Assembly (NCBI RefSeq): GCF_004010095.1 | Contig: NZ_RRYD01000027.1 | Span: forward strand, 1-42,678 | Source: Lacticaseibacillus hulanensis | Lineage (GTDB): Bacteria; Bacillota; Bacilli; Lactobacillales; Lactobacillaceae | Direction of reading: 5' to 3' | Length of the DNA stretch: 42,678 bases | Shown: in pieces, positions 34,967-42,503 of the stretch | How positions within the stretch are numbered: the stretch's first letter is position 1 | Layout: each line of letters begins with the position of its first letter | Notes under the pieces: model-generated | The model's database searches: none | What the model saw: the letters and a program-made list of their open reading frames with translations, nothing else | What the model was told of the DNA's origin: nothing | Translations under genes and position numbers: made by a program

Positions 34967-35158
34967 TTAATTTAACTTGGTCCTCTTGAAGCGAATTAGT
35001 ACGGAGATTCCTAAAATCATCGAACCTCCTGCCCATAGCAACGCGGAATAGTCGCTATTTGCCTTGAACTGTGCAAATTCGTACCCCGACAGGAAGATAA
35101 AGAAGGTTGCAACTATCCCCCAGAGGATTAAACTGCTGATTCCTGATTCTTGTTCCAT
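34967..35158 (-). CDS. Small two-helix membrane protein of unknown function
   Basis: Not recognised. A 63-residue protein with two hydrophobic segments (about 10-27 and 38-55) and a basic end (RFKRTKLN), so both ends are probably inside the cell. AAAGGA lies 8 bases before the ATG. Just upstream on the same strand a 30-residue frame (35171-35263) ends 12 bases earlier, but it has no clear ribosome site. Confidence 0.6.
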   Translation of the reverse strand: MEQESGISSLILWGIVATFFIFLSGYEFAQFKANSDYSALLWAGGSMILGISVLIRFKRTKLN

Positions 35159-35263
35159 AACGTGTCCTTTCTAGAACATTTTCTTGTAAGTCGTCTTGGT
35201 CCCGACTAGTTTTGTGCGCCGGTTATTACTATTGGTGCACATTTTGAAGGCATGGGACTTCAT

Positions 35264-35765
35264 TGCCGACACCTTGAAACACCATTTCCGCAACTCTCAA
35301 TCCCAATTAGTACTCGTGATTAGCACGGCAAGTCAAAGCTGCTCGTACTGCGCCAAGGTTTCTTATCAAAATAAAGTATAAATGTCCTTTTAAAAAAATC
35401 AAGTAATTTTATATGATGTCATGTCTTCATAATTATTAACCAAAATAATTGATAACACACTAGGAGACTGAAGCTAAATCAAAGCCTTGCTCAGTTCAGC
35501 TGTTTGCCCGCCATAGGTTAGTGCATCATGTATGACCAACCAGTGGCTGACAAATTAAGCGGCCGTTATTATCGACTGACAGCTGCCATAAGCTGGTAAT
35601 TGAGTTCAGATTAAATGCTACCATAAAAAAATGTTTTTTGGGCTGATTGTGGTATTATTACCTCAGTTACAAAACGGACGGCCGCCCCTGACTCGTGACA
35701 GCTTGCCCGCTTCCGCAATTATTAGCACTAAGATGATATTACGTTTCTGAAGATGAAGAAAGGAA
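35264..35765. other. AT-rich stretch with no recognised gene
   Basis: About 500 bases, distinctly more AT-rich than its surroundings (about 35380-35460 most of all). I see no supported gene. TGGTATTAT (35650-35658) is a possible extended -10 for the gene at 35815. Short openings lack ribosome sites and look like debris. Confidence 0.4.
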
Positions 35766-35768
35766 TGC

Positions 35769-35828
35769 ATGTGCGTGGCCGTTCAGGACCAGCGAACATG
35801 CAAGTGTGTGTGCCATGCGTCAAAATAA
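35769..35828 (+). CDS. Possible Cys-rich 19-residue leader peptide
   Basis: ATG at 35769 with AGAAAGG 5 bases upstream opens MCVAVQDQRTCKCVCHASK, with four Cys, and stops 14 bases inside the next gene. The next gene's own ATG (35815) has no good ribosome site, so it may rely on coupling to this frame. A Cys-sensing leader is conceivable, but the frame could be chance. Confidence 0.3.
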   Translation: MCVAVQDQRTCKCVCHASK

Positions 35829-36192
35829 TACATTTACCGTTTTTATCAAGGTGCTTTTTTCCGTTATCGGGATTGGCACCGCCCTAATCTTTTTGCTAAA
35901 CGGGGTGGTAAGCGCATTTGGCTTTGATGCCGTGACCAGTCTGGAATTCGTGACTGGCGCCAAGGGCCTGTACATCATCAACACCCTGATTGCCCTACTA
36001 TTGCTGGTGGTGGTTGGCCTGGGCATCTTTAACTGCCGTCGCCTGCTCCCAATCACTTCTTTATTGTTGGTGGTGCTAATCGTCGCTGGTTACATAGTTG
36101 CCCGTGTTGGTCTGGGCTTCAGCGCACTGGCCGTAGTTACGGTCGGCTTGGTGCTGTGGACGAGCTACAGTAGCGCAAATCTGCAAAGATGA
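35815..36192 (+). CDS. Hypothetical four-helix membrane protein
   Basis: Not recognised. A 125-residue protein with four hydrophobic segments (about 8-30, 48-70, 76-93, 96-115) and short loops. No catalytic motif is visible. The ATG at 35815 is chosen over an upstream GTG; neither has a strong ribosome site. A terminator follows. Confidence 0.6.
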   Translation: MRQNNTFTVFIKVLFSVIGIGTALIFLLNGVVSAFGFDAVTSLEFVTGAKGLYIINTLIALLLLVVVGLGIFNCRRLLPITSLLLVVLIVAGYIVARVGLGFSALAVVTVGLVLWTSYSSANLQR

Positions 36193-36227
36193 TGCCATCC
36201 ACGGACGGCAACTTTGGATTCTAGCAC

Positions 36228-36267
36228 AAAAGGAGTTGGTGGCGTCTTGCCCCCAGCTCCCTTTTTG
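36228..36267 (+). terminator. Terminator after the four-helix protein
   Basis: AAGGAGTTGG pairs imperfectly with CCAGCTCC, followed by CTTTTT, about 40 bases after the stop. Confidence 0.6.
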
Positions 36268-36279
36268 ATTGATCAAATA

Positions 36280-36334
36280 AAAACAGCCGATAGTAAGGAC
36301 TGGCTTGAACACCGGCCCTTACTATCGGCTGTTT
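36280..36334. terminator. Bidirectional terminator before yeiH
   Basis: AAAACAGCCGATAGTAAGG (36280-36298) pairs with CCTTACTATCGGCTGTTT (36317-36334); poly-T on the minus strand suits it to end the leftward yeiH-type gene. Confidence 0.85.
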
Positions 36335-36396
36335 GACACTAAGTCGCAATATCATCAATTTCTGCAAAAGACCGTTCAGAGTTTTAAACGTCGCCC

Positions 36397-37425
36397 TTAC
36401 AGTCCCAGCAACTTAATAAACGTGATTGCCGCGACCGTTTGCACCGCACCAACACCCAGCGCATAGAGCACGTAACTGCGCCCTTCCTTAATGAACCGCG
36501 CCAAATCCAAGCGCAACCCAATGGCAGCAAGCGCAATCGTCTCACACCAGGTGCTCAAAAAGTGCGCACCATCGCCCAAGAATGCTGGGAGGGTCATCGC
36601 GCTGTCGAGAATGCAAAACAGTAAAAATCCCAGCACGTACCACTGAATCGGCAGGCGCAGTTTTCGGCCCGCAGCCTTGGATGCTGGCTTTGACCCGTGA
36701 GCTTCCACCTTCTTCGTGAACAAGTACACCACGACGACGAGCATGATGATGCGCATAATCTTGAACAGCATCGCAAACTGAACCGTCTGGCTGTTAACCA
36801 GGCTGGCACCGGCAACCACTTGGCCAACGGATTGCAACGTGCCCCCGAGCAGGGCACTCGTGGCCATGCCCGCCTTGCCAAACAGCGCGGTGCCCAGAAA
36901 CGGCAGCGTCAACATCATCACCGTCCCGAGCAGGTTCACCAGCGTGATAATCTGGCCCTTGTCCGCGTCGTCGGCGTCAATCGCCGGCGCAATCGCCCCA
37001 ATGGCGGACGAACCGCAGACCGCGTTGCCCCCCGCCATCATCAGCGCCATCTTTTCGCTGAACCCAAGCTTGCGGCCGAGCAGGTACGCCGCGGAAATAA
37101 CGACGCTCATCATCAGCAGGACGTACACCGCGCCCCGCACCCCGATTTGCCCGATTGTCTGGAAGGTCACGGTCAGTCCCAGCAGGACCACCGACACCTC
37201 CAGCAACTTACTTTCAGCAAACTTGGTCCCGACGCCAAGTGCTGGCTGGCGGCAAACTGTGTTGCCGAGCACAATTCCGAACAAGATGGCAAAGGTTGCC
37301 CCGCCGACGCTCGGAACGTACGTGCCCAATACCTTGGCGCCGATTGCAACAATGATTGCCACCGCCAGTCCGGGAATTATCGGGGCACGATCCATCATTT
37401 TGCTGATTGTCTTAGTGTTTTCCAT
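36397..37425 (-). CDS. YeiH/UPF0324-family membrane transporter
   Basis: A 342-residue protein with about ten membrane helices. It carries GIVLGN, MMAGGNAVCGSSAIGAIAPAI (the most conserved segment), and GGTLQSVGQVVAGA of the YeiH family, proposed to export sulfate or related anions. ATG 37425 is chosen because GAAGGAG lies 8 bases upstream. It is divergent from a LysR regulator, the usual partner of yeiH-type genes. The substrate is not known from sequence. Confidence 0.88.
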   Translation of the reverse strand: MENTKTISKMMDRAPIIPGLAVAIIVAIGAKVLGTYVPSVGGATFAILFGIVLGNTVCRQPALGVGTKFAESKLLEVSVVLLGLTVTFQTIGQIGVRGAVYVLLMMSVVISAAYLLGRKLGFSEKMALMMAGGNAVCGSSAIGAIAPAIDADDADKGQIITLVNLLGTVMMLTLPFLGTALFGKAGMATSALLGGTLQSVGQVVAGASLVNSQTVQFAMLFKIMRIIMLVVVVYLFTKKVEAHGSKPASKAAGRKLRLPIQWYVLGFLLFCILDSAMTLPAFLGDGAHFLSTWCETIALAAIGLRLDLARFIKEGRSYVLYALGVGAVQTVAAITFIKLLGL

Positions 37426-37527
37426 CAAGTTCACTCCTTCTATACTCGACCAAGTATACCGGAGTGTTTTCATTAATGTGATTGATTGCTATAATACGAG
37501 CTATCACAAATACTGATGGAGAAATCA

Positions 37528-38358
37528 ATGTTTAAAAATCTGACCACGTTTAAGACCGTCTACGAAACTCGCAGCTTTTCCCGCGCCGCGACCCTGTTAT
37601 TCATTGCTCAGCCGACCGTTTCGGCCCAAATCAAGCAGCTGGAGGCGGAATTCGGCCTCGAATTATTCATTCGCAACGGCCGCGGTGAGGTCGGCATCAC
37701 CCCCGCCGCGAAGGAGCTGTACCAGGAAACACTAACCATGCTCGGGACGTGGGCAAAATTACACCAGAGCTTGCCCGGCGCCACCGGTAAACAAGCCATC
37801 TGCCGCATTGCCAGCTCGCACACATTTGCGACCTACCTGCTGCCGGACCTGTTGCCCCTGCTGGTTGACCAATTCCCCGCGGTTCAGTTCAGCGTGCAGA
37901 TGGCCAACTCCCAAAGCGTCCAGGATGCACTCTTGCGCCGCGATGCGGATTTGGGGTTCATCGAAAAACCGCTCGCCACCAAACAGTTGCACCGGCACAC
38001 CTTAATCAACGATCAGCTGGTCCACGCCGGCACGACCGGTCCTTGGCTCATCCGCGAAAACGCATCAGGGGTTTACTATTACACGAACCGCTTCTTGACG
38101 GAAAAGGGCATCACCAACGACGTCATCGAGATTGACAACAACGCGGTCATCGTCAATTTACTCCGGAGCGGGTTCGGTCAGTCAATCATTTCCGCCCGGG
38201 CCGCGGCGGGCATTCAGCACGTTTCGCTCGGGCCGAAATTCGTGCGGCAATTCTACCTGGTGAACCGTCAAGATGATGGCAACAACCCCGTGGCACAGGT
38301 TTGCCGCGCAGTTCGGGTATTTTACGCACAGCAGGACGGCGCGCCCGCTGCTAATTAA
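37528..38358 (+). CDS. LysR-family transcriptional regulator
   Basis: A 276-residue regulator with the N-terminal winged HTH (FKTVYETRSFSRAATLLFIAQPTVSAQIKQLEAEFGLELFIR, about 5-47) and a periplasmic-binding-like effector domain (from about 85). ATG 37528 has GGAG 6 bases upstream; the earlier in-frame ATG overlaps that site. An extended -10 (TGCTATAAT, about 37488-37496) lies in the divergent spacer. Likely controls the YeiH-type gene. Its 3' end overlaps that of birA by 8 bases (convergent). Confidence 0.9.
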   Translation: MFKNLTTFKTVYETRSFSRAATLLFIAQPTVSAQIKQLEAEFGLELFIRNGRGEVGITPAAKELYQETLTMLGTWAKLHQSLPGATGKQAICRIASSHTFATYLLPDLLPLLVDQFPAVQFSVQMANSQSVQDALLRRDADLGFIEKPLATKQLHRHTLINDQLVHAGTTGPWLIRENASGVYYYTNRFLTEKGITNDVIEIDNNAVIVNLLRSGFGQSIISARAAAGIQHVSLGPKFVRQFYLVNRQDDGNNPVAQVCRAVRVFYAQQDGAPAAN

Positions 38359-39313
38359 CCTTAATCACCTCGCCGGCCGTGTATGTTGTCGTTTCCCCGA
38401 ACGCGTCTTGTAGCATCAGCCCACCGTTAGCCGCGATATCCACCACCAGCCCGGTCACCTGCGTTAGCCCCAAATCCAGGGTGACGCGGTGGCCGATGGT
38501 GACCGACCGTTTGCGGTACACTGGCAAAAAAGCGCCGGTTTGGTATTCACCGGCCATCTGCGCCACGTGATCAAGAATGGCGGCGGCCAGTTCGCTGCGG
38601 TCCACATTGGTCCCGGTCGCAATCGCACCGGCAATCGCCTCCAGATTGCGCGGGAAGTTAGCCGTCGTCAGGTTCAGGCCAATGCCAATCACAAAGGCTG
38701 CGGTGGAGGCAGATTCCAGTTCCAGCACGGCTTCGGTGATGATGCCCCCCACCTTATGCCCATCCAGCAGCACGTCGTTGACCCACTTGAGGCCAAAATT
38801 ATGTCCGGGGAAATATTGCTCCAGCACGTCCACCACCGCGTTAGCAACCCCGGTCGTCAGCAACCCGACATTTTGCAGCGAATCCGCCTGGTTGGGCAAC
38901 ACGATGCTCATGTAGAGTCCGCTTTGTGCCGGTGAATAAAACTGCCGGCCGCGCCGCCCATAGCCCGAAGTCTGCGTGTCCGCGATGACCGCAAACGGCA
39001 GGGATGCGCCCGAATTGACGGCCGCCTTGGCGCAGATTTGCGTTGATTCAACTGAAGGCAAAACCGTCACGGGAATTGCTGCGTGCGCGTGGTAACTAAT
39101 CGCATCGGCATCGAGCACCGGGCTGGCCGCATAGCGGTAGCCCTGACTCTTGCGGGCCTCAATCTGGTGGCCAGCCTTGCGCAGATTGTTAATTGCCTTC
39201 CAAACCGTCTCGCGCGTGACCCCTAAATCCGCCGCCAGTTCATCACCCGAACGCCACGCATCTTGGTGCTGCAACAAATCAATTAATACTCGTTTCCGTG
39301 TGCTGTCTGCCAT
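38351..39313 (-). CDS. birA: Biotin-protein ligase and biotin repressor
   Basis: Attaches biotin to acetyl-CoA carboxylase and, as biotinyl-AMP complex, represses biotin transport. The 320-residue protein is the bifunctional type: an N-terminal HTH (about 1-58, GDELAADLGVTRETVWKAINNLRKAG), the biotin/ATP loop GYGRRGRQF (117-125), LKWVNDVLLDGHKVGGII, and the small C-terminal SH3-like domain. It is second in a bioY-birA unit, starting one base after the bioY stop, so it should regulate its own operon. Confidence 0.96.
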   Translation of the reverse strand: MADSTRKRVLIDLLQHQDAWRSGDELAADLGVTRETVWKAINNLRKAGHQIEARKSQGYRYAASPVLDADAISYHAHAAIPVTVLPSVESTQICAKAAVNSGASLPFAVIADTQTSGYGRRGRQFYSPAQSGLYMSIVLPNQADSLQNVGLLTTGVANAVVDVLEQYFPGHNFGLKWVNDVLLDGHKVGGIITEAVLELESASTAAFVIGIGLNLTTANFPRNLEAIAGAIATGTNVDRSELAAAILDHVAQMAGEYQTGAFLPVYRKRSVTIGHRVTLDLGLTQVTGLVVDIAANGGLMLQDAFGETTTYTAGEVIKVN

Positions 39314-39314
39314 C

Positions 39315-39860
39315 TTAACGCCTCGTTTTCTTCAGTCGCCGCGCAATTATTACCGTCAGCGCCGCTTTCAGTATATCACCGGGAATAAAGGCCAGGTTCG
39401 ACACTAGCGCGGCGGCAAACGGCATGTCCGCCTGGTGCATCAGCCACAAGGTCCCGCTCAGGTCGACGACGAGCACCCCAGCAACAAGCACGGCCAGTAA
39501 TTCACCCCACCACGTTTGCCCCTGTTTGCCCAGCACCTTTTGCATCAGCCACACCACGACTGGCACAAAGCAGTAGCCAAGCAGGTACCCGGCAGTTGGC
39601 CCGACAAACATCACGGCCCCGCCGCGACCACCGGAGAGCACGGGCAACCCCAGCGCAACGAGCAGGAGCAACAGCCCCACGGCCACCGTCCCAAAGCGCG
39701 GTCCCAGAATCAGTCCTGCCAGCATGACGCCCATGTTTTGCAGCAAGATTGGCACCGGAATCACGCCGATTGGAATTGCTGGAAGCAGCCCAAGGACTAA
39801 CAGAACCGCTAGCATCATTGCCGTCGCCGTGAGCTGCCGCACCATTTCCCGATTTTTCAT
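39315..39860 (-). CDS. bioY: Biotin transporter BioY (ECF substrate-binding component)
   Basis: The membrane S-component that captures biotin for an ECF transporter (shared EcfAAT are not in the window). The 181-residue protein has six hydrophobic segments and the BioY motifs GVMLAGLILGPRFG and AGYLLGYCF. ATG 39860 has AAGGG about 12 bases upstream; a TTG two codons earlier is better spaced and could be the true start. A BirA operator overlaps its promoter. Confidence 0.94.
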   Translation of the reverse strand: MKNREMVRQLTATAMMLAVLLVLGLLPAIPIGVIPVPILLQNMGVMLAGLILGPRFGTVAVGLLLLLVALGLPVLSGGRGGAVMFVGPTAGYLLGYCFVPVVVWLMQKVLGKQGQTWWGELLAVLVAGVLVVDLSGTLWLMHQADMPFAAALVSNLAFIPGDILKAALTVIIARRLKKTRR

Positions 39861-39894
39861 AATCAACCCAACCCTTCGTTCATTGATGGGGTTA

Positions 39895-39942
39895 ATAATA
39901 GCGGCTAGTAACCCTTATGTCAATCACTAGGTTACTAGTCGC
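39895..39942 (-). promoter_or_regulatory. bioY promoter with BirA operator
   Basis: On the minus strand TTGACA (39918-39923) and TATTAT (39895-39900) are 17 bases apart, a near-consensus promoter. CTAGTAACC (39905-39913) and GGTTACTAG (39930-39938) are perfect inverted repeats with a 16-base spacer, the BirA operator architecture (AACC...GGTT arms). One arm lies in the -35/-10 spacer and the other just upstream of -35. Confidence 0.88.
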
Positions 39943-40038
39943 TTATTTTCGGCGCAAATGCTGCAAACCACCATTTGGCAATTACCAAATGGCGTTCGGA
40001 TCACCACGGCGCGTTCAAGAGCATGCGCTCATTCATAC

Positions 40039-40096
40039 AAAAAACCGCACCGATTTACGCAGGGCCAAGTAGATAAGCACAAGCAAATCGATGCGG
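40039..40096 (-). terminator. Orphan terminator on the minus strand
   Basis: On the minus strand CCGCATCGATTT (40096-40085) pairs with AAATCGGTGCGG (40056-40045) and is followed by TTTTTTG. No gene on this strand ends nearby; the closest stop upstream is at 40492. It may end a non-coding RNA starting within 40100-40440, or read-through from the gene at 40492. Confidence 0.65.
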
Positions 40097-40272
40097 CTGA
40101 ACAAAATGGCGTCGCTCGCAACAAAGTGGCAATATTGCGGCAGCGTAGCACAATCTACGCGCCGGTTTCACGCACAGCGGCCGTAATCACTCGCCTCGCC
40201 GTCCGGACACGCACCGGAATCACTCAAGGAGCCCCACCAGATTGCAGCACGGCGCGGCCCCCTTTTGGCCGC

Positions 40273-40453
40273 TTGCTCAACGGAAAAGTGGCGCAAAAGT
40301 GAATTTGACCCAGGACAAATATTTAAATATGCGCAGAATGCAAGTTAGGTTGACCGAAAGTTGAGTGGGCCCAAGGGTTCGGGCGATTTCTGCGCATATA
40401 TTTAAATAGGTCGTGTATCAAATTTGCAAAAAGGCGACTTTTCCGTTGAGCAA
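40273..40453. repeat. 181-bp imperfect inverted-repeat element
   Basis: The outer 17 bases (TTGCTCAACGGAAAAGT, 40273-40289) are matched exactly by their reverse complement at 40437-40453. The arms continue with partial matches (AATTTGA/CAAATTT), and close with ATTTAAATATGCGCAGA (40321-40337) against TCTGCGCATATATTTAAAT (40389-40407). The central loop is about 50 bases. It could be a MITE-like element or a very large hairpin. No target duplication was obvious, and no reading frame inside is convincing. On the minus strand the right arm also provides CGCCTTTTT, which may help terminate the gene at 40492. Confidence 0.65.
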
Positions 40454-40491
40454 CGGCGAATCTGCCGGTACCACACGGCCAGACGCCTTAC

Positions 40492-41397
40492 CTAATACTC
40501 CTGCCTGAGCTGCACCTGACCAAGATCAAGTGGTGTCACCAGGTACAGGTGCGCTGCGCCGTTCACGGCGACGGCGAACTGAAATTCCACGTTGGAGGCC
40601 ACCGCGAAATTGCCACGGTTGTCCAGGGCAACGTACGAGAATTCGCCGACCTTGCCGTTACGCGCCTGGAGCTTGGCGATAAAACCGTACACCGCCTGAT
40701 CCAGCGCGTCCTGCACGCCAAGGCCCCGCGCCATCAGGTCAACCGTCTCAAAACAGAGGGGCCGCTTCATCATGTCCTCGCCCAGTCCGGTCGCTACGGC
40801 GCCACCAACTTCGCTATCGACGTAAAAGCCGTTGCCGGCCAGTGGTGAATCGCCAACCCGACCCGCATGCTTCATGAACAGGCCCGATGTGCTGGTGCCG
40901 GCGACCATCGTGCCGGCCTCGTCGAGCGCGATCATGCCCACCGTGTCGTGGCCGTCGTACGGCGTGAGGCGCTCACCCCGCTGAGATGCGGCCTTGCGCT
41001 TAGTGTATTCTGCCTGCGCCTTGTCCGTCAGCATGTTCTTGCGCGCAAAGCCCTGCGCGGCCGCGTACTCCTCGGCCCCGATGCCAACGAGCACGTTGTT
41101 CACCCGCTCCTGGCTTAAGCGCCGGCTAACCAGAATTGGGTTGGCGATATCCCGCACGCCAGCAACCGCCCCGATTTGAAAATCATCGCCGTTCATAAAG
41201 GCCGAATCCATCTCGAGCACCCCATCACGATTGGGCAGTCCGCCAAAGCCGACGGAAATGTTGTCGGGATTATCTTCAACCGCCATAATCCCGCGCGTCA
41301 CGGCATCAGCCGCGCTGCCGCCCTTGACCAAATCCGGGGCCGCAAGCTCAACCCCCTCAGCCGCCATTCTCCAAGTGCCAATAATTGCGTTCGTCAT
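40492..41397 (-). CDS. N4-(beta-N-acetylglucosaminyl)-L-asparaginase-family hydrolase
   Basis: A 301-residue Ntn-hydrolase that should cut itself before Thr152 (GHDTVGMIALDE) to expose the catalytic Thr. Supporting motifs are GGSAADAV near the N-terminus, VGFGGLPNRDGVLEMDSAFM, and GRVGDSPLAGNGFYVDSEVGGAVATGLGEDM, typical of glycosylasparaginase and close to type-2 asparaginases. No signal peptide is seen, so it acts inside the cell. GGGGAG precedes the ATG. Natural substrates in lactobacilli are unclear (glycosylated Asn, or beta-aspartyl peptides). Confidence 0.9.
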   Translation of the reverse strand: MTNAIIGTWRMAAEGVELAAPDLVKGGSAADAVTRGIMAVEDNPDNISVGFGGLPNRDGVLEMDSAFMNGDDFQIGAVAGVRDIANPILVSRRLSQERVNNVLVGIGAEEYAAAQGFARKNMLTDKAQAEYTKRKAASQRGERLTPYDGHDTVGMIALDEAGTMVAGTSTSGLFMKHAGRVGDSPLAGNGFYVDSEVGGAVATGLGEDMMKRPLCFETVDLMARGLGVQDALDQAVYGFIAKLQARNGKVGEFSYVALDNRGNFAVASNVEFQFAVAVNGAAHLYLVTPLDLGQVQLRQEY

Positions 41398-41478
41398 TTT
41401 GCTCCCCGCCTCTGCATTCTACGATTTTTTCGTTAATTAACTACAATCACAGCGTACCTCTTGCCATCAATAATTTGA

Positions 41479-41922
41479 TTACTGGTGCAACTTTAAATAA
41501 TCGTTGATGGCCTGCAAGTGGGTCGCAACCATATTTGCCGGCAAGCTGGTCAATGGCACCCACGCATACGCCAGGGACTCACCATCGCTGACGCGCACCG
41601 CACCATCGATTCCCCGCGCGTAGTAGGCAATCACCACGTTGAAAAACTCGTCACCATTAGGGGCAACCACGTGGTGATCTGGTCCCGAATACACGTTTAG
41701 CAGGTGCAAATCTTCTGGGTCCAGCTCCAATCCGCTTTCTTCGCGGACCTCACGCACGACGGTTTGCTGGGTCGTCTCCCCCATTTCCATGAGGCCGCCG
41801 GGCAAACCCCAACGCCGCGCCGGCTCGTTCCGCTCCTGCAGTAGCACTTCACCGCGCTTGTTCAGCAGCACCCCGCAGCAACCGTTCAAAATAATCGGGC
41901 GCGGACCAATCACCGCGCGCAA
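41479..41922 (-). CDS. Nudix hydrolase
   Basis: Hydrolyses a nucleoside diphosphate linked to another group; substrate unknown. The Nudix box is complete: GGLMEMGETTQQTVVREVREESGL (G-x5-E-x7-REVREE-x-GL). The first canonical start in frame is a TTG at 41922, with no well-spaced ribosome site. Protein-like sequence (IKIGYIED) continues further upstream, and AAAGGA at about 41950-41955 is ideally placed for an ATC or ATA at 41938-41946. The true start may therefore be a rare non-canonical codon. It follows the adenosyltransferase gene closely on the same strand. Confidence 0.88.
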   Translation of the reverse strand: MRAVIGPRPIILNGCCGVLLNKRGEVLLQERNEPARRWGLPGGLMEMGETTQQTVVREVREESGLELDPEDLHLLNVYSGPDHHVVAPNGDEFFNVVIAYYARGIDGAVRVSDGESLAYAWVPLTSLPANMVATHLQAINDYLKLHQ

Positions 41923-41969
41923 ATCCTCAATGTAGCCGATTTTTATCAGTCCTTTACTCGTAAATCACC

Positions 41970-42503
41970 CTACTTGCTCGGGATTTCGGTGTATCCATCC
42001 CGCCAATTCGCATACAGCGCCGCCGCGAACAGGAAGTCGGACACGCGATTCAGATACGTCATGCACGCATCACTAATCTCCTGCTGGTTACTCAGCGCCA
42101 CCGCGGCCCGTTCCGCCCGCCGCGCCAGGGTGCGCGCAAACTGCAGGTGGGCACCGGCACCACCGGGCAGGCCGCCGGGGATGATGAACGCGTTCAGGTG
42201 CGGCATCTCACCCCAGTACTCATCGATTTTCGCCTCGAGCCAGGTTGTGTCTTCCGGCGTCATCTTGTCACTGCGCGGCACCGCCAAGTCGGCCTGCAGA
42301 ACGTAAAGTTTTCTCTGCACCGCCTGCAACACTGGGCCAAGCTCCTTGGTTGCTGGTGTTAGCGCGGCAACGGCGACACCCAAGTAAGACTGGAACTCGT
42401 CAATAGCGCCCAGTGCCTCAATCTGCGGGTCGGTTTTCGACACCATGTGCCCCGTCACCTGTTTTGTCTGGCCATGGTCCCCAACTTTGGTATAAATCTT
42501 CAT
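41970..42503 (-). CDS. PduO-type ATP:cob(I)alamin adenosyltransferase
   Basis: Makes adenosylcobalamin from cob(I)alamin and ATP. The 177-residue helical protein starts MKIYTKVGDHGQTKQVTG, the family's ATP-binding start, continues with the VSKTDPQIEALGAIDEFQSYLG segment, and ends with the conserved NRVSDFLFAAALYANW. ATG 42503 is chosen (GGGGG upstream); earlier in-frame codons add unrelated sequence. No other cobalamin gene is near, so it probably serves an enzyme elsewhere (for example diol/glycerol dehydratase). A Nudix gene follows. Confidence 0.92.
   Translation of the reverse strand: MKIYTKVGDHGQTKQVTGHMVSKTDPQIEALGAIDEFQSYLGVAVAALTPATKELGPVLQAVQRKLYVLQADLAVPRSDKMTPEDTTWLEAKIDEYWGEMPHLNAFIIPGGLPGGAGAHLQFARTLARRAERAAVALSNQQEISDACMTYLNRVSDFLFAAALYANWRDGYTEIPSK

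Noticed and set aside
34818-35036. Minus-strand 72-codon frame overlapping the small membrane protein
   Set aside because: It overlaps the better-supported gene at 34967-35158 in another frame and lacks a ribosome site. Its hydrophobic end could be debris of an old gene.
35171-35263. Minus-strand 30-codon frame just upstream of the small membrane protein
   Set aside because: Basic, with no clear ribosome site or recognised pattern; spacing alone is not enough to call a gene.
39958-40302. Plus-strand 114-codon frame upstream of the inverted repeat
   Set aside because: No ribosome site, unusual composition, and it runs through a minus-strand terminator; more likely non-coding.
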